In this document: piece by piece, positions 1-10,919 of the stretch
Layout: each line of letters starts with the position of its first letter
Numbering within the stretch: position 1 is the first letter of the stretch
DNA from: Leucocoprinus leucothites
Lineage: Eukaryota > Basidiomycota > Agaricomycetes > Agaricales > Agaricaceae
NCBI GenBank assembly: GCA_013368445.1
Contig: JAACJO010000018.1
Location: forward strand, 124,001 to 188,000
Length of the DNA stretch: 64,000 bases
Direction: 5' to 3'
Made by a program: the position numbers and the translations under genes
Notes under the pieces: generated by a model
The model's input: the letters and a program-made list of their open reading frames with translations, nothing else
Database searches by the model: none
What the model was told of the DNA's origin: nothing

Positions 1-1887
1 ACAGCACCACCACCTGGTATATCCTCGTGGGGTCCCATGCGACATGTCGAGCTGTAGTGATATGTCGTTCTACTCCGTCGTCGGATGAAGTTGTCCATCG
101 ACTCGTCATCCTCCCCCTGGGGCATCTCAGCCTCCCAGTTCTCGAGAGGATGTCCACGGCCACGCATGTCCTCGCCAATACGAAGTGCGAGCTTGAGCCC
201 AGCACGTAGAGGCTCAAAGTCATCGGCGTTTGAAAGATATTTGGGATCGATCATTAATGGTGCATCCGGGGTTGCAGACGTGAGCCTAAGGTTGCCTGTG
301 CTCTGAGGATGGAGGAGCATGGACATGAAACTGAACACCCCGCGAGATCTATCAAATTCAGAGCTAAAACCGTAATATGCCATCTGGTCAAAAATGAATG
401 TTATTACGCCTTGTGGTGTCGCGAAAGCCAGTGTAAACCCACCGGAATGAGCTCAATATCTGGAAGTGTATCAGGGTCCAAAGGTTTTGTCTCAGTAGGC
501 AAACCTTCAGAATTCAGCATGGAGCTGGAAAAGAAGACCGCGAGCTGTAGAACAGGAGCGAGGAACATTCCAGTGCCCCAAATAAGCCAATAAAAGAGGT
601 GGGTCAAGAACAACCATGGGCTTTTCTCCACTGAAACCAAGGAGTGATCCATCGGTATACGGTAGGCGATAGACACCCCTAGGTGATCTTGCTGTTGAAA
701 AAGTCAGTGGAAATTGGCTGGTATACAGCGGTTTGCATAGCACATACAAGGTTATCCCCCACCGCTGGGAGATCTTTGATAACTTGGATTCCATGTTCTC
801 TTAGATGTTCGCTCGGGCCGATACCACTAAGCATCAGGAGCTGTGGAGAACCAAATGCCCCACCGCAGAGGACGATCTCGTGTTCGGACATTACAGTCCT
901 TCTTTTTGTGCTAGTACGAGAAGCGATCTCCACTCCCTCAGCGAATGTCCCAGTATTCTGCTGTCCAACGACAACTTTCTCAACCACGGCATCGGTGAGA
1001 ATATGAAGGTTGCGCCGCTGCTTAACGAGTTTGGCTGGGAGGAAGGCATGATAAGTCGAGTTTCTGTACTGATTCTCGTCTCGAGTGAAATGTAGTTGAG
1101 CACAACCGAACGGTGAATTCTTGGTCGAGTTAATATCGTCGATGAATGGAAGCCCAATCTTCTTGCAGCTTGCAAGAACCCTGTAAAAATCAGTGCTCTG
1201 GAAGTAGTTTTATCCGTTTAAAGGGCTCACTGGTGGTAACTCGGAAAGAAAAGCGGACCGGATCTGTTTCTCCACTCCCCTATGCCGTGTCATGTAAATC
1301 AGTCCACGAAATTCCCAAGTACTGAGGAGCGGTGTCGAAACGCCTTACCATCTTTTCCGTGACAACCTGGATCGTCGACCTCCTCCAAAGATCTCTCTGA
1401 CTTCTTGAAGAAGGGCTCCACGTCCTTCCACGCCCAGCCCTCACACCCACTCTCAGCCCAGATGTCGTACTCTCGTTGGACACCCCTCGTGTAAAGCATT
1501 TGGTTGATACGCGAGCTTCCACCGAGTGCAGATCCATTGACCAGCTCCAATTGTCTTCCAAGTTCAGGCTGGTACTCTGTCAGACGCCTCTGATTGCCGG
1601 TTCCACCAGAAAAGTCAGAAGAAAGCAAAGGGACGCGGGAAGCCCATGTATCGGCTACTGGTCCGCGTTCAACAAGGAGAACAGTCTTGTCTGGTAGTGC
1701 ACTCAATCGATTGGCCAAGACACACCCCGCGGTCCCTCCGCCTGGACGGAACGTTCAACATCAACTTGGACGCCGCGCAATAGAGAGTGTTCAAGTTTGA
1801 GAAAAGCTTACCGACGATGATGTAGTCGTACTTTTCGTGAAGTTCGTGAAACGCGACTTCTGGGTAGCTGGAACCGAATGGCCACAT
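1..1887 (-). CDS. GMC-family oxidoreductase (aryl-alcohol oxidase / choline dehydrogenase-like), 3' end cut by window edge
   Basis: FAD-dependent enzyme of the glucose-methanol-choline family, which oxidises alcohols or sugars and often makes H2O2 in wood- and litter-decay fungi. The ATG is at 1887 and leads into a short first exon ending YDYIIVG. After an intron comes GGTAGCVLANRLS, which completes the N-terminal FAD-binding GxGxxG motif. Further on are the GSALGGSSRINQMLYTRG segment and the second GMC signature around 830-870 (CGGAFGSPQLLMLSGIGP). An intron at about 686-760 restores VGDNLQDHLG. At the window start the minus strand reads HYSSTCRMGPHEDIPGGGA, which contains the catalytic-histidine region of the C-terminal substrate domain, so only a short tail is missing. 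No signal peptide is obvious at this start. The substrate cannot be told from sequence. Family assignment is secure; subfamily is inference. Confidence 0.93.
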
Positions 1888-2574
1888 CGCGGTGTTAGAC
1901 CAACTCTGCTCTTCTTGCTCGGGGGAGAATGTTGCTATTGAGGCTGTTGAACATTCTAAGATGCTTCATACATACTTATGTGCGGGCCGTGTTCATTTGC
2001 AAACTTCAGGGGCCCTCAAGGGTCCAAGCTATGATCATGCCTACATCATCAGATTACGGCGTATTCGCCAGCCAATTGGATTGGGTAAAATCCCTACATA
2101 TCTGGTATCGTTCATTTCACACAGCAGAAGATTTAGCCATTTTCAGTGACAATGACACCGCCTGGGAATGCCAACTGTTGGAAGTCGCGTTAAATATTCA
2201 CCAATCAGCCAGTAAACGTCAGGCTTGCATCTCGCCATTCCCAATTTCCAAGGGTTTCCCTTATATTCGGTCACTCAAGGCAGACGATGAAAATGCATTG
2301 TGAGTAAATCCCGGTCAACCTATTCCGGCCTGACACCCGCATTGGTAAATGAACAATAGCTTCGTGCGGCTCTTTCGCGCACTGGGAGGTTTGAAGACGT
2401 GTTTAGACGTAAAATAGTCTACTTGCAATAAACAATAAATGTTGGCCGTAATAGGCAAGCTATTACAACTGGATTATGGATATCATTGTTCGTGGAAGGG
2501 GAATGACATGACTGGCTATACAGGGACCGGAGGGTCGAGACATAATAGATGATAATACAACAAGGGTGCAAGGA
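1888..2574. other. Intergenic region upstream of the GMC gene
   Basis: No supportable gene. It lies between the GMC start codon and the VPS26 stop codon, both genes running leftward, so it should hold the GMC promoter and the VPS26 3' untranslated region. Small open frames here show no family resemblance. Confidence 0.6.
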
Positions 2575-3850
2575 TTAGTTCTGAAGGGCAGTGAGCGAGT
2601 AACTCCACGCTTTAAACAAATATCACATACCTCTGGTATCCTAAAGATGGTAATCTCCTGGATCGCAATTGTAGAGTAAGTATCATTTGTGAGGTTAGGA
2701 TAAAATTAGCTTGCCTGCTGCTTAAAGTAGCGACGATTTTCCTCGTCAATCAGCACCAAATTAAGGTAGTATCGTGTGCTGAACTTCTTGTTGACATCAC
2801 GGAATGTTGGAGTAAGATCGAACCCTCCCAAGAACAATCGTATAGGTATTGTCTCGCCTATCGTTCATTTCAGCGCTGACATAGTTGACAGGAGTGGCAT
2901 AGACTAACCTCGTACGGGAGCACCATCCATAATTTCGAATTTCGTGATAGTCTCACTCTCGTTATATTGATTGGGCGGCGAACCTGTGGTTTCACGCCGA
3001 ATAATGGACAATTCCATGTGCTTGATCTTGATTCGCACAAGGAGGAAGTAGATTTTGCCAACTATCACGTCCTTCAAATGATATCTAGCGCGGAAATTTA
3101 TTCAGCGCCTTTAGTGATAGACAGAATAACTGAGGGCTCACTTGGACTTGTTATACTCGAATTCAATGTGTAGACAGTCCTCAATGCCGACTTCCATCTT
3201 GATTGAGTTATTGCTGTCTGGCGGCATCCGGAATGAATGGACCCAGATATCTTTCTCTTTATTCACTTCCGCCATTCGCCGTGAGATCGACACTCGCACG
3301 AAATATCTGGATTGACTGTTAGTTCCAGAGAACGAGGAAAATAGCCGAAAGGACACACCTGAGCTTGACATTGATCCCTTGATAGCTCTCATACTGTTTC
3401 TCCACGTTCTTGAAATTGAATTCATAGGTCTGCGCTTGTCGCATCTCTCCAGGTGCTGCAAGTTCCTGGGACAACGACAGAAACTCATGATGGTGTCCTC
3501 TGTCATAGAATAGCTCTATTCAACACAACACATTAACTTCTGGACTGCGAACGGACAAAATTATGCTCACCGATACTCCCAACAAACTCCACTTTAATCC
3601 CTTCATGCACTACCTTCTTTCCGTCACGTACGTGTATTGAAACCTGGAAAGCCTATCTGTCAAACCACAGCCAACTAATTGGTTATCAAAACTGCGCACT
3701 GACCGTCCCACTGACTGAATCACCATCGTAGTATACAGGACAGGAAACTACCTTTTCCTTCTCTGTCTTCAATTCCATTTGCTTGCGGGCATCTTCCCCC
3801 TCCAGTTTGATGTCGACATCAATCGGTGACGAAAAGAAGAACGCGGCCAT
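2575..3850 (-). CDS. VPS26: Vacuolar protein sorting-associated protein 26 (retromer subunit)
   Basis: Arrestin-fold subunit of the retromer cargo-selective trimer (Vps26-Vps29-Vps35), which recycles receptors from endosomes to the Golgi. I read eight exons: 3704-3850, 3571-3643, 3359-3515, 3142-3306, 2909-3084, 2715-2857, 2631-2657 and 2575-2580, giving 297 residues, close to the family's usual length of about 300. Diagnostic stretches are FFSSPIDVDIKL at the N-terminus, YDGDSVSGTV, GIKVEFVGSIELFYDRG, NNSIKMEVGIEDCLHIEFEY, YHLKDVIVGKIYFLLVRIKI and DVNKKFSTRYYLNLVLIDEE. The intron at 2658-2714 appears to be GC-AG: after KQQ the donor is GCAAGC, and the next exon resumes with EITIFRIPE. The final exon is just two codons (AAC TAA). 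If the GC donor were not used, translation would stop two codons later, losing this conserved continuation. The start was chosen for its match to fungal Vps26 N-termini. Confidence 0.96.
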
Positions 3851-4213
3851 CGGTATTGAGGATATGCAGTTATCCTCGTTGGCAAAGTGTGGTACTTGTG
3901 TTGGACGACAGAAATGCAATTATGATAAAGGACGGGGTCGAACGATCAGTTTTAGAGTAGAGAATCTATGTAGACATTCAAAGTCCTCACAGCCCAGCGT
4001 GGAGGCCTGGATTGAGTGTGTGACATGACAGAGACGTGGGTTGTGACATCACTGGCATAGCTCGGCAAGCATGGCGGTCAATGTCGGAGTTCGATCCCCA
4101 TGGTGGACTATCAATTACTCCGATTCCCTCATTCTCGGCTGTGTATACAAAATCCCATCCAAATGCCATCTACCTAGAACCTAGAGTGTTGCCCCAAAAG
4201 ATGTGGAGCGTTA
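3851..4213. other. Short intergenic stretch with a tRNA-like fragment
   Basis: No protein gene is seen. It contains TGGCATAGCTCGG near 4053 and GGAGTTCGATCCCC near 4086, resembling RNA polymerase III A and B boxes, but the arms needed for a tRNA cloverleaf do not pair, so I do not call an RNA gene. The interval should hold the VPS26 promoter and the PNP 3' untranslated region. Confidence 0.5.
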
Positions 4214-5395
4214 TCAAGCGAGAAGCTCAACGACTCCCTGGACAAGACTCTTCATGACCTCGGCCTTCTCTTTTCCAATTGCCAAAACCTCTTCGTGTGA
4301 TACTATCTGTGAAGTTGGAAGAACCACCGGCTTTCCTGCTAACTTTTCGTTTTTTGAGAGAGTTGTGTACAGCAGCATCAATGAAAACCAACCTCAGCTT
4401 CAACTTCTTCCCTGATACTCCAGTATGAGGGGGGAATGACAACGAAGTTGGTAACGAGACTGAGCACCATCACTTCCATTCCTTCGTCTCTGGCAGCAAC
4501 AACCTCTGGTACAGTACTCATACCAACCACATCTGCGCCTGCATGACGGAGAAAACGTCCTTCAGCTGGGGACTCATAAGTTGGTCCACAGACCCAAGCA
4601 TAAGTTCCTTCTGCAAGAGCAGATTTCTCAAGGGAGAGTTGGTGGGCTGCACGGAAAACAAGTCGACGGAGGGACGACGAGTAGGCATCGGAGAGAGGAA
4701 GGAAACGTCTGTGGTTTGGTGACAGTAGCGGACCAAGTAATGGGTTTGTTCCAACCAGGTTTGGGAGAGCAAGATGATCATGGACGACGACAACTGGCCA
4801 ATAAATCAAGTTGACGGCGGCATCAAGCACGATAAAGTTAATGACCTACTTGTTCCGACGGGTATATCTGGGTTTAGGGATCCGGCAGCATTGGTAACTG
4901 AATATAACGATTAACATCGTCGGATGATAGAAAGCTATCAAACCAACTTACTGATAACTTCTTTGACGCCTAGTTTGGCCATGACACGGATAGGATATAC
5001 TACCGTTGATATTGGATGTCCTTCGTAAAAATGAAACTTCCGGGTCTCAGTAAAGAGAGCAAATAGGAGATTCTAAGGGCTCACCCTGCCAAGCATGACG
5101 ACAACTGGGACGTTGTTCTTTCCTAATAGCCCGAAGGCTAGTTCACTATGGTGACCTTGTACTAAATTCGAAGCTCAGCGCTCAGCGCTGTTATGTTATG
5201 GTTGCAAGACCATTCACTCATACCTGTGCTTGTTCCAAATCCAGGTATACTTTCATAGGGTATTTTCTGTATATTATGAATGACAGCTGCAAGTCCGCTT
5301 AGACCCGAGCCACAAACGATCCCTATCCTGGGGTGCTGAAGTTCAGAAGGCAGCTGGGACCTGATGAAATCAGTAGTAGCAGTCAAGTCAGCCAT
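4214..5395 (-). CDS. PNP1: Purine nucleoside phosphorylase (trimeric type)
   Basis: Cytosolic purine salvage enzyme that splits inosine and guanosine with phosphate into free base and ribose-1-phosphate. Motifs in order: MADLTATTDF at the start; RIGIVCGSGLSGL with IPGFGTS (phosphate loop); a later exon around 5095 giving NNVPVVVMLG; HDHLALPNLVGTNPL; CGPTYESPAEGRFLRHAGAD (purine pocket); VVGMSTVPEVVAARDEG (the GMSTVPE ribose/phosphate motif); and a last exon LAGKPVVLPTSQIVSHEEVL running to the stop at 4214. Several short introns separate these blocks. An in-frame ATG at 5461 would add 22 residues (MPFSTTKLGQFLLPL...); I prefer 5395 because PNP proteins normally begin close to this point. Length and motif order match the eukaryotic PNP/Pnp1 family. 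Confidence 0.95.
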
Positions 5396-8300
5396 GGTTG
5401 TTGATATGGTCGGGGTCAGAGGTAATAGGAATTGGCCGAGTTTTGTCGTAGAAAACGGCAACCCTGGGATCTCAGGGGTGTAGGAAATGCCCGCAAGTTA
5501 TGGTTCGCGAAATGATGAAGATGGGTTTGCACAGATAGCTTTCGGGTTACGGATCATCATTTTGAGGAAGCTTATCTTGGGTTATCTGATCACTTTTGCC
5601 CTTTGATGTAGTCCATTGATGCGAGCCTGGGGATGTGGGAACATTATGTCAGCTTTTCATCATCATTAATTGACAGTCGAACGGCCAGGTTCGAGAGACG
5701 GGCTGAAAAAAAAAATCTTTCAGTGCAAGTCGCCATTCACTCGCCTGCCTACTGTGTTTCTTGACGTTACTAGCTCCATTTATATCTTCTTTTTGAATCA
5801 AGGAAACGTTACGCAAACACCCTGATTTCTTATTCTCGACAGTGTCGACATCAAGCTTCGCAGAACACAGCACAGGGCTTCCCTGAGGCAGTTCGGATCC
5901 TTTGGCACTTTCTTTCAACCGGGTGCAATTGCACCTGTAATTCATGCAGTACGGATGAAGCCATTAGGCTCGTCGCGTTAATTAGGCTTCACGCGCCCCC
6001 AGAGCCTATAAACTCGCCATCAGTTTGCCCAAAAATCCAACGGAAACCTCTCTGTTCTCAATCAAGGCCTAATCGTTGCAACGCATGCATACCCACGCAT
6101 GTCACGTACTTACTGGGCCGTTCCTAAAACCAACCAAATCATTTCTTTCAGGTATCCATCTTTGGGATGATTAAAACAAACCTGCAGATCTTTTCTCGTA
6201 CTCTATAGGTATACGCCCCGCAACGAGTCAGCTTGTTTTGTCAGAAGGGTCTCCTTCTTTACGCCGTGCGAAAGGACCAAAAAAACCACAGCAAGAGGGT
6301 AGCCTCCCTGCACAGCACTACATCAAGTTGGTCGAGACGCTGCCGAGACCCTTTCGTGTTTTCGTCCCTTCAGCAGCACTCGGTTGGCTCCTCGGAGTGC
6401 CATAGTGTCTAGTCGATTTGTTGGTGCACATTAAACAGGCGAGAAGGGTAGGAGAGCTGCAATAATCATGTTACCCTCCCTCCGCCCTCTCACGCATAGT
6501 TTGCACCGAGCGAGAAACTTTGTTCATTGGCTATTTTTCTGGTCAAATATTTCAACTGCCCTGAAGAACCTCGAAACTTGTTCAACACATCCTTCGTAAG
6601 CACGGCATAGGGACCATATGCTTGGTATCGCAGTACGTTCTCGGACTGTGGCTGACTCCCATTCTTGGACGTTTTCTCTCAGATCATAACTCGTAAGTAT
6701 CAGCTCGGTTATACGACGTATGTCATCCATTCTTCTTTTGTCACGATCACCAAGATTACCAAACGAACCTCGGCACTCGGTTTGACAACCATAGGGTCAG
6801 GCTTGATAGTACAACATAAACCACCGACAATATTCCCCCGACTTGATCTTAAAAGCCATTCAACCTTCATTAACTCGCCAAATCAGGGCGCTTCCGCGCG
6901 GCCAATGGCCCTTTTCAATAGTCACCCAGTCCAACAAGCTCCATTCTTAATGTGTCACACAAACCAGTCCGACCGTCTTGAAATCAGGGATCATAGTAGT
7001 GAATGAGCCAGTACACCGATTTATCTTCGCCGTTTAGCCCGAAGACGTATTTTCTTCTCATTTCTCTGACCACGCGATCGTTACTAGCATCGTTCAAAGT
7101 ATGTCCAGGTCACTGGGACCCAAATTGGAGGGACACGGCACCAATGCCTGATCAGCTGGACTTGCCCCTTCCAAGCAGGGAATGAACCGCTCATACTCGG
7201 AAATTCGGGGATCCACTTTCCAAGCCGACGACAAAAAGAGAACAACAGGTATATCCATCCATCAGAAATCATAAAATAGATGTCTGCAACACTCATGGCA
7301 TGTGTCCAGCTCGTGTCTGAATAGTATGTCGGCTTAGGTCGATAGCTTTGGGCCAGTAACCCCAGGGCAGCACAATTGGTTTCCACGGCTCCCATCAGCA
7401 ATACAATATCTATTGGGTACTGGAGTAAGGACTGCTGTCGACGACAAGACATCTCTTTCGATACCAGTTCAGGGTTCGGGAGATAGTCCTTTCGTCATAG
7501 CCTCCTAAAATCCTCCGCCGCTGCTTCTGAGAAGTTCTCACAGCTAGCTACGTGACTAGGAACATCCGAGGTTCGCACAAACAAGATCTATGAACCCCAG
7601 AAGGCTGGTTCGGCCGTCCCGCAATGTGATCAAGGCGGAGGATGGCCACATAACGGTCATATTTCAACCTTAGGACCCTGATTGTGAGCACGCCCAGTAG
7701 GTAATGAAGTAGCCACTGCCACAAACCGCGTGATCACTGGTTGATCGAAAGTAAGTTCCTGTTACATAGATGGAAGAAGCCAGGGAAGCTCGGAGTGAGA
7801 ACCGTGAACTAAGTTGAGATCTCCACCAGTAGGATCTCGTCCCCAAAAGTTCAGAGCTAAGTTTAGTAACCCATTTTACTTGATCGTAGCAGTCCAATTG
7901 GCTACCTAATGGGCACCATCCATGTAGTACAATCTTCGCGGTGCTTAGAGTTGCGCATCGCAACGCTTCCAAGTCGGGCGTTATTTCCTCCGCACCCCAA
8001 TCCTCTCACAGAGCGCCTTCTCCTGTGTGCTCTTTTTACCTATCCCGAAAAGCGGAACCGGCCACGTGGGATTCTTGCCTTTGACTTATCATTTCCTAGC
8101 GAGAGAAGAAAAATCTAGACATGGTCGAGGGAAGGAACAGAGGGAAAGTGAGGTGCGTTTAGTTCGGAGCTTTAATATCCCAATATCAATACAAGGTTCT
8201 CACGCCTAATCACTTCTAAGTTGGCCGTTACGGTACTCCATTAACCCACGAATTCTTCAAGCTTTTACCAAGTTATGGCATTGGGCGTGAGGACATATGG

Positions 8301-10919
8301 TTGCTCTTTTCTCCGCACAGTGACCATACATTTCTTTGCATTCTGAGAGCGATTCGCAATCCATTTTCACCCATGGGCCTGGCAACAGCCTTCGTAAGGA
8401 AAATCCCAAAGCTTATCGCCGAAAGAGGCCATGTGTAAGACTTCATGGTACCATACTTCAGAAGCCTCTATTCGGACAATGGGACGCAGATGCCGACTCC
8501 AGATTTATGACATGGCCGCTCCGATGGACTAGGACCAACGTACATGCCAGATATCTATAACACCACCGCGGGCGGAAGCAGCCTTAGATTAATGGACTGA
8601 ACGCGCCGCGCCGTTCTTGGACAGTAATTCTCTATGAAGGACCATTCTGAGGACATTGGGGCCGCACGCAAGTCAGAATTCGAACTATCTTTGGATCAAG
8701 TGAATCTTCCGGGGCTATTCTCAAACACTCTCCCTAATTCAACTCCGCCAGTCTCAGCGCTCAATAGATGCCCCTGATGAAGAACTACTTACTATAGGTT
8801 TAGAATACCAGAGAATACTCCGTGCGCTTGATCTCTCTACGAAAGGCAGTGGTATCTCTCTGAGATGAGAGAATCAGCAGCAGCGAGCTCCACCCGAAAC
8901 TTTCCCTGAAAACCATGCTACCATTTCCCCCTACTTAACACACCAGTCACCAGGCCCCTGGAATTGTCCATCAGTCAATTCCAAATCTTACAACACAACC
9001 TGGGGAAGTAAATTGAACCATGATCGGCCTCTGAGCTTCTTGAGGTCGGATACAGCTTCCGGACTGTCAGACCTTGAACTCTACTGAACAAAACACAAAA
9101 GTTGAACAGAAAAGAAATCACAATAAAGCAGATATCTGCCAAGTTATTAGATTTAGAGATCGTCAAGAACGTACCAAGTAATTCATTAACAGGTGATAAC
9201 TGCCAAAACCGAGAGCATTGATCCTGAGGCAGGGTTCGAGGTCCGACTTGCCGTTCCACCTCACTTCACGTGAACGGGGGAGTTCCAGCCTCCAGGGTAG
9301 TCCAAATCTGTCGGGATATAAAATCTATCGTCATCTCTGCAGCATGAATGTCGCTGAGCTCAACATCCAACCGGAATAATCTGTTTTCTAAATCACGATA
9401 TCGAAGCACCCCCACCTCTCCAGTGACGAGTCACGACTCGAAACTGCAGCTGGAAAGGAACTCCGCACCCAAGTATTCGGATTCACTCGGAAATCCACGC
9501 GAGCAGCACGCGATATCCCAGTCTTCATATTCTTAGTCTCATCCCAAAACAAAAACAACGGTCACCTCACTCACTAATCCGGAAATCACTTACAAAAGCG
9601 ATCAGAAAAGTGCTCCAACCGAACTAGCTCAAGAGCTTACGACTCGGAAACAAATCCTCACAGACCCCATTCGTCTCGAGTCCACAATTCCCGGAGATCC
9701 AATTTTTCTCATCGCTCAATCTGATTCTCTCATTAATTAATTGGTATTTCAGCTAGCCACTCAACAACCAGGAATGGAAAAACACTAGCCGAGTTGTCCA
9801 TTCAAGTCCAACTAGAATCCTTAATTTCCACTTATTATATGAGCGACCCCTGTCTTGCGCAGTGCTCACAAAAGGACACTAAACCCTCTATAGGCCGTGT
9901 CGTCAAAAGCTTGTACGACATTTTGCTCTTTCATAGCCAGTCAGTAGGCACTGGAAGTGATGGAGCTAGAGCCCTCACTATCCATCAACGCAATAAACAA
10001 CTCACAAAGAAGACTCTAGAGAAAATCCTCCTATGAAATGGCCGCCGCTCAAAGTGGACTTGACAGTAAATCGAACAGTAGCCGGTCCACTGCCATGTAA
10101 GATCTACCAATTCACCACGGAGATTACACATTAGACCTTGGCTTCGTTTCATATCGAACCCATAGCAACAGATTGAACCATACTTCGTAGCGCCCGCAAG
10201 CGTAAAGGTACGCGTCAATTCTCCAAGCGGTAAGCTCACATAGCAGGTGTCTGATAAACACAGAGGGCGCCAATGAGGTGAATGGACAATCAATATGTAT
10301 CCACAAACTATGAGGAACAAATTATACTGATTTTTGCCGATGCTAGAAATACTAGGAGGATAGAAGTATAATTCCTAGTCCTGAGGCTACGATGCCGATC
10401 AAAGGAGCCTATCAAATGCCATGTATTAATGAGAAAAAATAGCGAGCGAAAAGAATACCAAGGAATACCAATACTTCGAAATTTTAATACAAAGAGTATG
10501 AATATGAGAAACCCGAATGAAGCGGCCAAGAAACGAGTGCGGCAGACCAAGACAAGGAAGAAACTGTCCCGCGGACTGTCAGTCTGTGTGATGTCAACCG
10601 GGCGGCGAGGAATAGTGGATAACTGAGGGGAAGATTTACTAATAGCATGAAGTGGATACTAATATGGCCAGAGGATACGTTACAACCCAAATGAATAAAC
10701 AACTATATTCGGTGTGAGGTGAGAATATGAGCATGAAAATGATCAAGATCGACAGCGGGAACGAATGAAGAGTAACAAGTGAGGTGAGAGATAAAATAAC
10801 ATTACAATAAATAATACGTGAACATTCAAGTCACTGTAGGCTCGATCAACGATAACCTGCTCCTGTGATACATCGAATCACTCAGAATATATTCATGTAC
10901 AATACCATAAAACAACTGT
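5396..10919. other. Long gene-poor interval (about 5.5 kb)
   Basis: I could not support any gene here. Open frames are under about 125 codons, lack splice-connected partners, and show no family motifs. Both neighbours (PNP and the transcription factor) run leftward, so the interval should contain the PNP promoter and the 3' region of the transcription factor. The span is many times the 300-800 bp between most other genes in the window. It may hold non-coding transcripts, decayed sequence or an unrecognised gene with very short exons. Confidence 0.5.

Noticed and set aside
4045..4110. tRNA gene candidate with A-box and B-box-like sequences between VPS26 and PNP
   Set aside because: Acceptor and T stems do not pair and no anticodon arm forms; at best a decayed fragment.
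7084..7452. 122-codon minus-strand open frame as a possible gene
   Set aside because: No recognisable domain, no supporting splice partners and no neighbouring coding signal.
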